A stretch of 14,082 nucleotides of DNA from Methyloradius sp035460505. Lineage in GTDB: Bacteria; Pseudomonadota; Gammaproteobacteria; Burkholderiales; Methylophilaceae. The first letter of the stretch is position 1, and each line of letters opens with the position of its first letter. The position numbers were made by a program, and so were the translations under genes. The notes under the pieces were generated by a model, which did no database searches, had not been told where the DNA came from, and saw nothing but the letters and a program-made list of their open reading frames with translations. The stretch covers positions 1 to 14,082 of the forward strand of contig DATHWP010000004.1 in NCBI GenBank assembly GCA_035460505.1, written 5' to 3'. Shown piece by piece: positions 6,668-13,047 of this stretch.

Positions 6668-7414
6668 TTACTGCTTATCAGAAATAGCAACTTCATCGGC
6701 CATATGTGGCATGGTAAATCTGGCAAAGATGATACCCGCCTCATAAAGCAGCCATAAAGGCACAGCAAGCATCATCTGTGAAATCACATCGGGGGGCGTA
6801 AAAATGGCGCCCACGACAAACGCACCAACAATCACATAAGAACGAATATCTTTTAATGTCTGAATCTTCACGATATTAAATCGCACCAACATGACAACTG
6901 CAATCGGCACTTCAAATGCGAGCCCAAATGCGATGAACATTGTCATCACAAAATCAAGATAGTTACCAATATCGGTCATTACCGCAACGCCCTCGGGTGC
7001 GGCATGCGTGATAAATCCAAACACCACAGGGAATACCAAGTAATAAGCGAATGCCATGCCTGTGAAAAATAGAAATGTACTGGCAACAACGAGTGGGGCC
7101 ATGAATTTACGTTCATGTGCATAGAGGCCTGGGGCAACAAACGACCATATTTGATACAGCGTATGTGGTAATGAAATCACGAAGGCGGCCAGCATGGCCA
7201 CTTTCATCGGCACAAAGAAGGGTGTGGTAACAGCCGTTGCAATCATCTGGCCACCTGCGGGTAATTTACTCAGCATAGGCTCGGCGAGCAGATGGTAAAT
7301 CTTGTTGGCAAACGGGAAAAGTGCGATGAATACCAGCACCAGACCAATCACGCTACGTAATAAACGATCGCGCAGTTCAATGAGGTGAGAGATAAACGTT
7401 TCGGTAGTGTTCAC
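6668..7414 (-). CDS. tatC: Sec-independent (twin-arginine) translocase subunit TatC
   Basis: Six-helix inner-membrane protein that, with TatB, recognises twin-arginine signal peptides of folded proteins. The 248-residue product starts with the diagnostic FISHLIELRDRLLRS, which carries the signal-binding glutamate (Glu15), and has the conserved FAFGLAFEVPI stretch and a GAIFTPPDVISQ loop before the final helices. The start is GTG (7412-7414), 5 nt after the tatB stop, so translation is probably coupled to tatB. It is the last gene of tatABC and ends 24 nt from the convergent protease stop. Confidence 0.97.
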   Translation of the reverse strand: MNTTETFISHLIELRDRLLRSVIGLVLVFIALFPFANKIYHLLAEPMLSKLPAGGQMIATAVTTPFFVPMKVAMLAAFVISLPHTLYQIWSFVAPGLYAHERKFMAPLVVASTFLFFTGMAFAYYLVFPVVFGFITHAAPEGVAVMTDIGNYLDFVMTMFIAFGLAFEVPIAVVMLVRFNIVKIQTLKDIRSYVIVGAFVVGAIFTPPDVISQMMLAVPLWLLYEAGIIFARFTMPHMADEVAISDKQ

Positions 7415-7419
7415 GCTGA

Positions 7420-7848
7420 TTACTTTTGCGGTTCTTTTGTATCTGGCGGCAATGCTGGTTTTGCTTCAGTAACTGATGTAACAGGAGATTCAACCCCCGC
7501 TGGCTGAGATGTTGATGCTGAATTAGGGGCTGCGCTATCCGCAGATGGTTTCTGAGCTTCTAACAAAGTCTCGCGGACTTCATCCAGATGCTGAGTAACT
7601 GCGTCTTTCGAGAGCATCAACTCCGACTGAATTTTCTGCCCATTTTCCTGCATTTGCTGCTGTAGCTTTTTCAGGTCTTCCAGCTGCATCTCTCGGCTGA
7701 TATCGTCTTTCACGTTGGTGACATAGCGCTGCAATCGCCCTACCAGCAAGCCAACTGTGCGCGCAACTTTAGGTAATTTTTCAGGGCCGATGACAATCAA
7801 TGCCACAACGCCAATCACTACCAGTTCAGAAAATGCAATATCAAACAC
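7420..7848 (-). CDS. tatB: Sec-independent translocase subunit TatB
   Basis: Single-span membrane protein that forms the twin-arginine signal receptor with TatC. The 142-residue product has an N-terminal transmembrane helix (FDIAFSELVVIGVVALIVIG) including the conserved polar Glu8, the GPEKLP hinge, an amphipathic helix (about 24-60), a helical/coiled stretch rich in Q and E (about 55-95) and a disordered Pro/Ser/Ala-rich tail. It has a GTG start (7846-7848) 6 nt after the tatA stop, with no strong ribosome binding site, suggesting coupling to tatA. Confidence 0.95.
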   Translation of the reverse strand: MFDIAFSELVVIGVVALIVIGPEKLPKVARTVGLLVGRLQRYVTNVKDDISREMQLEDLKKLQQQMQENGQKIQSELMLSKDAVTQHLDEVRETLLEAQKPSADSAAPNSASTSQPAGVESPVTSVTEAKPALPPDTKEPQK

Positions 7849-7854
7849 GCTGAA

Positions 7855-8085
7855 TTACTGCTTGGTTTTCTGTGTAACTTCGCCTTCAACCGTACGGCCT
7901 GATTCATGGTTGCCTGACTCAGGCTCATCAAGTTTAGGTTTGCTGTTTTCTTCCTTCATCGCATCCTTGAAGTTTTTAACTGCGCCGCCTACATCACTGC
8001 CGATATTGCGTAGTTTTTTTGTGCCAAATACCAGCACAACAATTAACAACACAATTAACCAATGCCAAATGCTAAATGAACCCAT
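7855..8085 (-). CDS. tatA: Sec-independent translocase subunit TatA
   Basis: Pore-forming or membrane-thinning component of the Tat system. The 76-residue product has the short N-terminal helix (SIWHWLIVLLIVVLVF), the FGTKKLRNIGSDVGGAVKNF hinge plus amphipathic helix, and a charged disordered tail. This differs from TatB in the FG(T)KKL hinge, which is the standard TatA signature. AGGAG lies 7 nt before the ATG, the best ribosome binding site of the tat operon, as expected for the most abundant subunit. It is 35 nt downstream of the HIT gene. Confidence 0.96.
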   Translation of the reverse strand: MGSFSIWHWLIVLLIVVLVFGTKKLRNIGSDVGGAVKNFKDAMKEENSKPKLDEPESGNHESGRTVEGEVTQKTKQ

Positions 8086-8120
8086 GATGTTTCTCCTGAA
8101 TATCTATAGTTTTATGCAAG

Positions 8121-8459
8121 CTAGGTTTTAGGTAAGCTAGCACCGCCACCGAATACATGCACATGTAAATGAAATACCTCTTGCCCACCTTCGCGGCCAG
8201 TATTGATCATTGTGCGAAAACCTTTTAGCCCCTGTTGCTTTGCCAACTTAGGGGCTAGCAACAATATTTTGCCTAACAGCGCTTGATGCTTTTCTTCAGC
8301 ACTAGCCAGGCTTTCGATATGCTCTTTTGGCACAATCATAAAATGTACTGGTGCAATGGGGTGAATATCGTTGAAGGCAATCACATCTTCATCTTCATAC
8401 ACCTTGGTGGCAGGGATTTCACCTGCGACGATTTTACAAAAAATGCAGTCTGTACTCAT
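8121..8459 (-). CDS. hinT: HIT-family nucleotide-binding protein (HinT-like)
   Basis: Histidine-triad hydrolase of the Hint branch, which cleaves nucleoside phosphoramidates and aminoacyl-adenylates; the physiological role in bacteria is loosely defined. With the chosen start the product is 112 residues, the usual length. It has CIFCKIVAGEIPATKVYEDE at the N-terminus and the triad HLHVHVFGG (His97, His99, His101). The frame is open further upstream to 8522, but the ATG at 8457-8459 has GAGGG 5 nt before it and gives the family start (MSTDCIFCKI), so I use it. It begins 1 nt after the hisE stop, so it is translated from the his transcript. Confidence 0.94.
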   Translation of the reverse strand: MSTDCIFCKIVAGEIPATKVYEDEDVIAFNDIHPIAPVHFMIVPKEHIESLASAEEKHQALLGKILLLAPKLAKQQGLKGFRTMINTGREGGQEVFHLHVHVFGGGASLPKT

Positions 8460-8460
8460 C

Positions 8461-8778
8461 TCAACCCTCACGCTGCGCTTTTTCTTCAAGTCCTGAAAGA
8501 CCTTCACGCCGCGCCAGCTCATCCAGCACCTGTTGTGGATTTAAACCAGCATGTGCCAGTAACACTAAACTATGAAACCACAGATCGGCAGTTTCATAGA
8601 TGATTTCCTGTTGATCGCCGCCTTTGCCCGCAATAATCAACTCGGCTGATTCTTCACCCACTTTTTTGAGGATGCTGTCTGTGCCTTTTGCGTATAGCTT
8701 TGCTACGTATGACGAGTCTGGGCTCGCAGTTTTACGCCGCTCTAATAACTCTGCTAATCGATTCAGCACATCACTCAT
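8461..8778 (-). CDS. hisE: Phosphoribosyl-ATP pyrophosphatase
   Basis: Second step of histidine biosynthesis: hydrolyses phosphoribosyl-ATP to phosphoribosyl-AMP and pyrophosphate. The 105-residue all-helical protein has the MazG-like metal-binding motif VGEESAELIIAGKGG and the downstream EIIYETADLWFHSLVLL helix with its Glu and Asp ligands. It stands alone rather than being fused to HisI. Its ATG overlaps the hisI end by 8 nt, so the two are translationally coupled. Confidence 0.96.
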   Translation of the reverse strand: MSDVLNRLAELLERRKTASPDSSYVAKLYAKGTDSILKKVGEESAELIIAGKGGDQQEIIYETADLWFHSLVLLAHAGLNPQQVLDELARREGLSGLEEKAQREG

Positions 8779-9160
8779 GGTGGTAAATCTCGCTCGGGTC
8801 TTTGATAACAGGCTGGTCTACCACCCAGTCATCATTTTCTAATTTCTTGAAGAAGCAGTTATGCCTGCCAGTATGACAAGCAATACCACCTATCTGTTCG
8901 ACGATAATCAAAATCACGTCTTCATCACAATCCAAGCGAATGTCATGCACTTTTTGTACGTGGCCTGACTCTTCACCTTTGTGCCACAACTTATTACGTG
9001 AGCGTGACCAATAAACAGCCTGGCCTGTCTCTACCGTTAACTTTAATGCTTCACGGTTCATCCAGGCGAACATCAACACTTTGCCTGTGCTGTGCTCTTG
9101 AGCAATCACAGGCACTAGGCCTTCGCTCGTCCAATTTAGTTTGTCTAGATAATCGCTCAT
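8771..9160 (-). CDS. hisI: Phosphoribosyl-AMP cyclohydrolase
   Basis: Third step of histidine biosynthesis: opens the adenine ring of phosphoribosyl-AMP; zinc- and magnesium-dependent. The 129-residue product has MFAWMNREAL, YWSRSRNKLWHKGEESGH, the magnesium motif DCDED and the zinc-binding GGIACHTGRHNCFF. It is the monofunctional form, without a C-terminal HisE domain. It begins 12 nt after hisF and overlaps hisE by 8 nt. Confidence 0.97.
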   Translation of the reverse strand: MSDYLDKLNWTSEGLVPVIAQEHSTGKVLMFAWMNREALKLTVETGQAVYWSRSRNKLWHKGEESGHVQKVHDIRLDCDEDVILIIVEQIGGIACHTGRHNCFFKKLENDDWVVDQPVIKDPSEIYHHE

Positions 9161-9172
9161 TTATATATTCAC

Positions 9173-9931
9173 TTACAGGCGCACTTCAATACCGCAGTCA
9201 CGCATATATTCTTTGGCTTGGCGTACCGTATATTCACCATAGTGAAAAATGCTGGCCGCTAGCACTGCGTCAGCGCCGCCTTCTTGCACACCTTCAACCA
9301 AATGCACCAGATTACCCGCACCGCCTGAAGCAATGATCGGCACATCTACAGCATCACTGATTGCGCGGTTGAGTCCAAGGTTAAAACCAACTTTAGTGCC
9401 ATCCCTATCCATGCTGGTAACCAGCAATTCGCCAGCACCGAGCGCTACCATTTTTTTGGCCCATTCAATCGCATCGATACCTGTGGCATTGCGACCACCA
9501 TGCGTGAATACTTCCCAGTGGTCGCCCACTTGCTTGGCATCAATCGCTACGACGATACACTGTGAGCCAAAGTGGCCAGAGGCATCAGCCACCAGTTGCG
9601 GGTTAAGCACCGCAGATGTATTGATACTGACTTTATCAGCGCCTGCATTCAATAATCGGCGAACATCTTCCACTTCCCGCACGCCGCCACCTACTGTTAA
9701 TGGGATAAATACTTGCGAGGCGACTTGCTCAATAATATTCAGGATCAAACCGCGGTTATCTGAGCTCGCGGTGATGTCAAGAAAAGTGAGTTCGTCAGCG
9801 CCTTGCTCATCATAGCGACGGGCAATTTCAACTGGATCGCCAGCATCGCGCAACTCTAAAAAATTGATACCTTTAACCACGCGGCCAGCCGTGACATCCA
9901 GGCAAGGAATAATGCGTTTGGCTAAAGCCAT
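9173..9931 (-). CDS. hisF: Imidazole glycerol phosphate synthase, cyclase subunit
   Basis: (Beta-alpha)8-barrel cyclase that uses ammonia from HisH to convert PRFAR into imidazole glycerol phosphate and AICAR. The 252-residue product starts MALAKRIIPCLDVTAGRVVK with catalytic Asp12, and has the second catalytic aspartate in VVAIDAKQVG (Asp131), plus phosphate-binding glycines GGGVRE (81-86) and ASGGAGN. GGA lies 6 nt before the ATG. It follows hisA by 10 nt. Confidence 0.97.
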   Translation of the reverse strand: MALAKRIIPCLDVTAGRVVKGINFLELRDAGDPVEIARRYDEQGADELTFLDITASSDNRGLILNIIEQVASQVFIPLTVGGGVREVEDVRRLLNAGADKVSINTSAVLNPQLVADASGHFGSQCIVVAIDAKQVGDHWEVFTHGGRNATGIDAIEWAKKMVALGAGELLVTSMDRDGTKVGFNLGLNRAISDAVDVPIIASGGAGNLVHLVEGVQEGGADAVLAASIFHYGEYTVRQAKEYMRDCGIEVRL

Positions 9932-9941
9932 GTCATTTCCA

Positions 9942-10682
9942 TTAGCCGTTTAGCTCATCTGCCAGCGCTTGGGCGGCAGTAAAATCGAGCGTACCTTCAT
10001 AAATCGCGCGGCCAGTAATCGCGCCCATAATGCCTTCGCTTTCAACAGCACAAAGCTTGCGCACATCATCCAGGTTGGTAATACCGCCACTAGCAATCAC
10101 GGGGATCAGCAAGGCCTGCGCCAATGCCACGGTGGCTTCAATATTCACGCCGCTCAACATGCCATCGCGGCCAATATCGGTATAGACAATGGCTTCAACC
10201 CCATAGCCTTCAAATTTTTTGGCTAGGTCAATGACGTCATGCCCGGTAAGTTTAGACCAGCCATCGACTGCCACTTTTCCATCTTTGGCATCAAGCCCTA
10301 CGATGATCTGACCAGGGAATGCATAGCAGGCCTCGTGTAAAAATCCAGGATTTTTAACGGCCGCAGTACCAATAATCACGTAATCAATACCGTCATCCAG
10401 ATAACGCTCTATGGTTTCCAGGTCGCGAATACCGCCACCCAACTGAATAGGGATTTCACCGCCCACGGCTTGAACAATGGCCTTGATTGCAGCTTCATTC
10501 ACAGGTTTACCAGCAAAAGCGCCGTTAAGGTCAACCAAGTGCAAACGTTTGGCACCTTGATCGACCCAATTGCGCGCCATGGCGCCTGGGTCTTCTGAGA
10601 ACACAGTGGACTCTTCCATCAAGCCTTGTTTTAAGCGGACACAGTGACCGTCTTTGAGATCAATAGCAGGGATAATCAGCAT
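9942..10682 (-). CDS. hisA: ProFAR isomerase (HisA)
   Basis: Fourth step of histidine biosynthesis: Amadori isomerisation of ProFAR to PRFAR in a half-barrel-duplicated (beta-alpha)8 fold. The 246-residue product starts MLIIPAIDLKDGHCVRLKQG with Asp8 as general base, has Asp131 in IVGLDAKDG as the second catalytic acid, and phosphate-binding GGGIRD (82-87) and ASGGI segments. It is homologous to the adjacent HisF. It lies 27 nt after hisH and has no strong ribosome binding site. Confidence 0.97.
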   Translation of the reverse strand: MLIIPAIDLKDGHCVRLKQGLMEESTVFSEDPGAMARNWVDQGAKRLHLVDLNGAFAGKPVNEAAIKAIVQAVGGEIPIQLGGGIRDLETIERYLDDGIDYVIIGTAAVKNPGFLHEACYAFPGQIIVGLDAKDGKVAVDGWSKLTGHDVIDLAKKFEGYGVEAIVYTDIGRDGMLSGVNIEATVALAQALLIPVIASGGITNLDDVRKLCAVESEGIMGAITGRAIYEGTLDFTAAQALADELNG

Positions 10683-10709
10683 GGTTTAAATATTGAGACT
10701 AAATAAAAA

Positions 10710-11354
10710 TTAAGAATGACCGTTCCATTGAACGAAATTGGATAAAAGTTTTAGCCCTGCATGCTGGCTTTTTTCTGGGTGGAATTGAACAGCAAATATA
10801 TTATCCTTAGCCACTACACTGGTAAAGCGTTTTGGATACTCACTGTAACCGGCCATCAAGGCTGTTTCCTGCGGCGCCACATAATAACTGTGCACATAAT
10901 AAAAACGTTCGCCATTCTCAATCCCCGCCCACAGCGGGTGAGATTGTGACTGATAAACCTCGTTCCAGCCCATGTGCGGCACTTTAAGTTTGTGGCCTTG
11001 TGCATCATGCATATCTGCTGCGGAAAAGCGTTTTACTTGGCCAGAAAAAATACCCAAGCCATCAGCATTACCTTCCTCGCTGTGATCAAACAATAATTGC
11101 AGGCCGATGCAGATGCCGAGAAAAGGCTTGCTGGCTGCAGCAGCTATCACGGCTTCACGCAAACCACGTGAATCTAATTCACGTACACAGTCAGGCATAG
11201 CGCCCTGTCCTGGGAACACGACACGTTCTGCTTCTGCAATATCTTGCGGATTACTGGTAACGACCACTTTTTTATCAGCAGCTACATGTTCAAGTGCTTT
11301 AGACACTGAACGCAAATTACCCATCCCATAATCAACTACTGCGATATCAATCAT
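10710..11354 (-). CDS. hisH: Imidazole glycerol phosphate synthase, glutaminase subunit
   Basis: Class I glutamine amidotransferase that supplies ammonia to HisF. The 214-residue product has VFPGQGAMPDC (oxyanion region), the nucleophile Cys82 in GICIGLQLLFDHSEEG, and the catalytic pair His192/Glu194 in QFHPEKSQ. The start MIDIAVVDYGMGNLRSV is typical. It begins 59 nt after the hisB stop, the widest gap in the hisB-hisE run, but no terminator is visible there. Confidence 0.97.
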   Translation of the reverse strand: MIDIAVVDYGMGNLRSVSKALEHVAADKKVVVTSNPQDIAEAERVVFPGQGAMPDCVRELDSRGLREAVIAAAASKPFLGICIGLQLLFDHSEEGNADGLGIFSGQVKRFSAADMHDAQGHKLKVPHMGWNEVYQSQSHPLWAGIENGERFYYVHSYYVAPQETALMAGYSEYPKRFTSVVAKDNIFAVQFHPEKSQHAGLKLLSNFVQWNGHS

Positions 11355-11413
11355 TTATTCTTAGTTGCTTGGACGAAATTTAAATAACTCTCAGACACGG
11401 CTTGCCTTATGAA

Positions 11414-12001
11414 CTATAAGGCACCCTTGGTAGAAGGCATGATACCAGCCATGCGGGCATCCAGCTCTAAAGCCATGCGCAGGGCACGTCCGAATGCCTT
11501 GAAAATCGTTTCAGCCTGATGGTGTGCATTCACACCTTTGAGGTTATCAATATGCAGGGTGACCAAGGCATGATTGACAAAGCCCTGGAAGAATTCGTGG
11601 ATGAGATCAACATCGAAATCACCGATTTGGGCACGCGTAAAGTTAACACCATACTCAAGGCCTGGACGACCAGAGAGATCGAGCACGACGCGCGATAAAG
11701 CCTCATCCAATGGAATGTAAGCATGTCCGTAACGGCGTATACCTTTTTTATCGCCGACCGCTTTAGCAAAAGCTTGGCCTAGTGTAATGCCGATGTCTTC
11801 AACTGTGTGATGTGCATCAATGTGCAAATCGCCTTTGGCCTCAACGCTAATATCCAGCATACCGTGGCGTGCGATCTGATCAAGCATGTGATCGAGAAAC
11901 CCCAAGCCTGTAGCGAATTTGGATACTCCAGTGCCATCCAGATTGATGGATACAATAATCTGGGTTTCTAGTGTTTGACGGCTGACTTCGGCGCTACGCA
12001 T
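11414..12001 (-). CDS. hisB: Imidazoleglycerol-phosphate dehydratase
   Basis: Sixth step of histidine biosynthesis: manganese-dependent dehydration of imidazole glycerol phosphate. With this start the product is 195 residues, the normal length of the monofunctional enzyme (no phosphatase domain). Metal-binding motifs are visible: HMLDQIARHG (38-47), DLHIDAHHTVEDIG (58-71), HEFFQGF and NAHHQAE (159-164). A GTG at 12011-12013 would add four residues, but the ATG at 11999-12001 matches the family start (MRSAEVSRQTLETQI) and has GTGAG 7 nt upstream. It is the first his gene after the hps terminator. Confidence 0.96.
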   Translation of the reverse strand: MRSAEVSRQTLETQIIVSINLDGTGVSKFATGLGFLDHMLDQIARHGMLDISVEAKGDLHIDAHHTVEDIGITLGQAFAKAVGDKKGIRRYGHAYIPLDEALSRVVLDLSGRPGLEYGVNFTRAQIGDFDVDLIHEFFQGFVNHALVTLHIDNLKGVNAHHQAETIFKAFGRALRMALELDARMAGIMPSTKGAL

Positions 12002-12096
12002 TTTCTGGCTCACTTAAATTATTATTAACTCTGGTAAAACTATATTCTGATGAAACTCAAAGCCACATTTGAAATAACTTTGGTTCAAAATTAAAA

Positions 12097-12134
12097 CCGC
12101 TGCAAAACGTTGACTTGAGTCTGTTTTGCAGCGG
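12097..12134. terminator. Strong bidirectional intrinsic terminator after hps
   Basis: CCGCTGCAAAAC (12097-12108) and GTTTTGCAGCGG (12123-12134) form a perfect 12-bp stem. The 14-nt loop can make a further 3-bp GAC/GTC mini-stem. In the minus-strand (hps) direction the stem is followed by TTTTAATTTT; in the plus direction by CTTTTTT. It lies 52 nt beyond the hps stop and about 95 bp before hisB, separating the two. Confidence 0.9.
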
Positions 12135-12156
12135 CTTTTTTGTCGCTTAATGCCTG

Positions 12157-12177
12157 ATTAAATCTTAACGATTTAAT
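12157..12177 (-). other. AT-rich hairpin immediately after hps
   Basis: ATTAAATC and GATTTAAT form a perfect 8-bp inverted repeat around a 5-nt loop, starting 9 nt past the hps stop codon and upstream of the strong terminator. There is no U-tract. It could be a 3'-end stabilising stem or an auxiliary terminator element. Confidence 0.5.
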
Positions 12178-12185
12178 GCTAACAA

Positions 12186-12875
12186 TTAGCTAAACAGGCC
12201 TTTTAACCAGCCAAACAGACCACCGCTAGAAGCAGACTCACCACGTGCCAATGCTGTGATTTCTGCAGCAGCAGCAGCAGGATCAGCAGCACCGTAGATA
12301 GCAGCACCAGCAACAATGATGGTTGCACCAGCATCAACTACTTGTTTAACAGTAGCAGCTTTAACACCACCAGCAACAGATATCTTCAGGCCAGTATTTA
12401 AACCAGCAACCAAAGCCAAGTCGGTGAATGGAGTTTGACCAGCAGCTTGTTGATCCAAACCGGTGTGAACACCAATAATGTGTGCGCCAACAGCAGCAAC
12501 GGCTTTAACTACAGCAGCTTTATCAGGTACGCTGATCAAGTCAACTTGCGCTTCTTTACCGTATTTGTTAGCAACGTCAACTACACCTTTAATGGTGCCA
12601 ATATCTGAAATACCAAGAACAGTAACAATGTCGGCACCAGCCTTGAAGAAAGGCTCAGCTTCATAGAAACCAGCATCAGCTGTTTTCAGGTCAACCAGGA
12701 TCTTGTTGTTAGGGAATTTTGCGCGCAACACTTTGAGCAATTCAATACCGTTGTGCTTGATGCATGGGGTACCGATTTCAAGGATGTCTACGTGTGGAGC
12801 AACTTTAGTAGCCAGCGCTACGGTTGCATCAAAATCTAATGAATCTAGTGCCATTTGAACTAATGGTTTTGCCAC
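12186..12875 (-). CDS. hps: 3-hexulose-6-phosphate synthase (RuMP cycle)
   Basis: Condenses formaldehyde with ribulose 5-phosphate to give D-arabino-3-hexulose 6-phosphate, the fixation step of the RuMP cycle. The 229-residue product is an OMP-decarboxylase-superfamily barrel: MALDSLDFDATVALA at the N-terminus, LEIGTPCIKHNG (32-43), the catalytic VDLKTADAGFYE (Asp62, Lys64, Asp67), GVHTGLDQQAAGQTP (135-149) and SVAGGVK (166-172). It is about 15-20 residues longer than the roughly 210-residue family norm because of a C-terminal tail, RGESASSGGLFGWLKGLFS. The start is GTG with GGAGG 7 nt upstream. It has its own promoter and terminator and stands between hisC and hisB. No phosphohexuloisomerase gene is adjacent. 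Confidence 0.95.
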   Translation of the reverse strand: MAKPLVQMALDSLDFDATVALATKVAPHVDILEIGTPCIKHNGIELLKVLRAKFPNNKILVDLKTADAGFYEAEPFFKAGADIVTVLGISDIGTIKGVVDVANKYGKEAQVDLISVPDKAAVVKAVAAVGAHIIGVHTGLDQQAAGQTPFTDLALVAGLNTGLKISVAGGVKAATVKQVVDAGATIIVAGAAIYGAADPAAAAAEITALARGESASSGGLFGWLKGLFS

Positions 12876-12882
12876 GATACTT

Positions 12883-12887
12883 CCTCC
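12883..12887 (-). promoter_or_regulatory. Strong Shine-Dalgarno for hps that supports a GTG start
   Basis: GGAGG on the minus strand, within GTGGAGGAAG, sits 7 nt before the GTG at 12873-12875. The next in-frame ATG, seven codons on, has no ribosome binding site, so the GTG start is well supported. Confidence 0.85.
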
Positions 12888-12962
12888 ACTTATTAATTAA
12901 ACGATAGTTAATTACAACGCTATATACGTAAGATAGTAAAAATTAACCGACCTAAGCGCCAT

Positions 12963-12992
12963 ATAATACATTTTTTCTGTATTTTATGTGAA
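12963..12992 (-). promoter_or_regulatory. Sigma-70-type promoter for hps
   Basis: On the minus strand, -35 TTCACA (12987-12992, five of six) is separated by 18 bp from -10 TATTAT (12963-12968, five of six). The stretch just upstream is very AT-rich (AATTGAATTAAAAAACTAAC) and could act as an UP element. The start would fall near 12956, giving an AT-rich leader of about 80 nt. This is the best promoter in the window. Confidence 0.65.
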
Positions 12993-13014
12993 GTTAGTTT
13001 TTTAATTCAATTCA

Positions 13015-13037
13015 TTAGTCTTAACTTTAAAGACTAA
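13015..13037 (-). terminator. Hairpin after hisC (candidate weak terminator)
   Basis: TTAGTCTT and AAGACTAA form a perfect 8-bp stem with a 7-nt loop, 10 nt beyond the hisC stop. The following minus-strand sequence is TGAATTGAATTAAAAAAC, without a U-run, so termination is likely to be inefficient and some hisC transcripts may read into hps. Confidence 0.4.
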
Positions 13038-13047
13038 GTAGAAGTGC

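Noticed and set aside
8460..8522. Upstream extension of the HIT gene to 8522
   Set aside because: It would overlap hisE by about 60 nt, adds residues foreign to the family, and the internal ATG has a strong GAGGG at the right distance.
9249..9815. 188-codon plus-strand open frame opposite hisF
   Set aside because: Low-complexity Ser/Thr/Pro-rich translation typical of the antisense of a coding gene; hisF is unambiguous.
12265..12279. (GCA)5 trinucleotide run in hps as a contingency repeat
   Set aside because: It encodes an Ala run in the last helix of the barrel; changes would stay in frame, and five units is too short to argue for phase variation.
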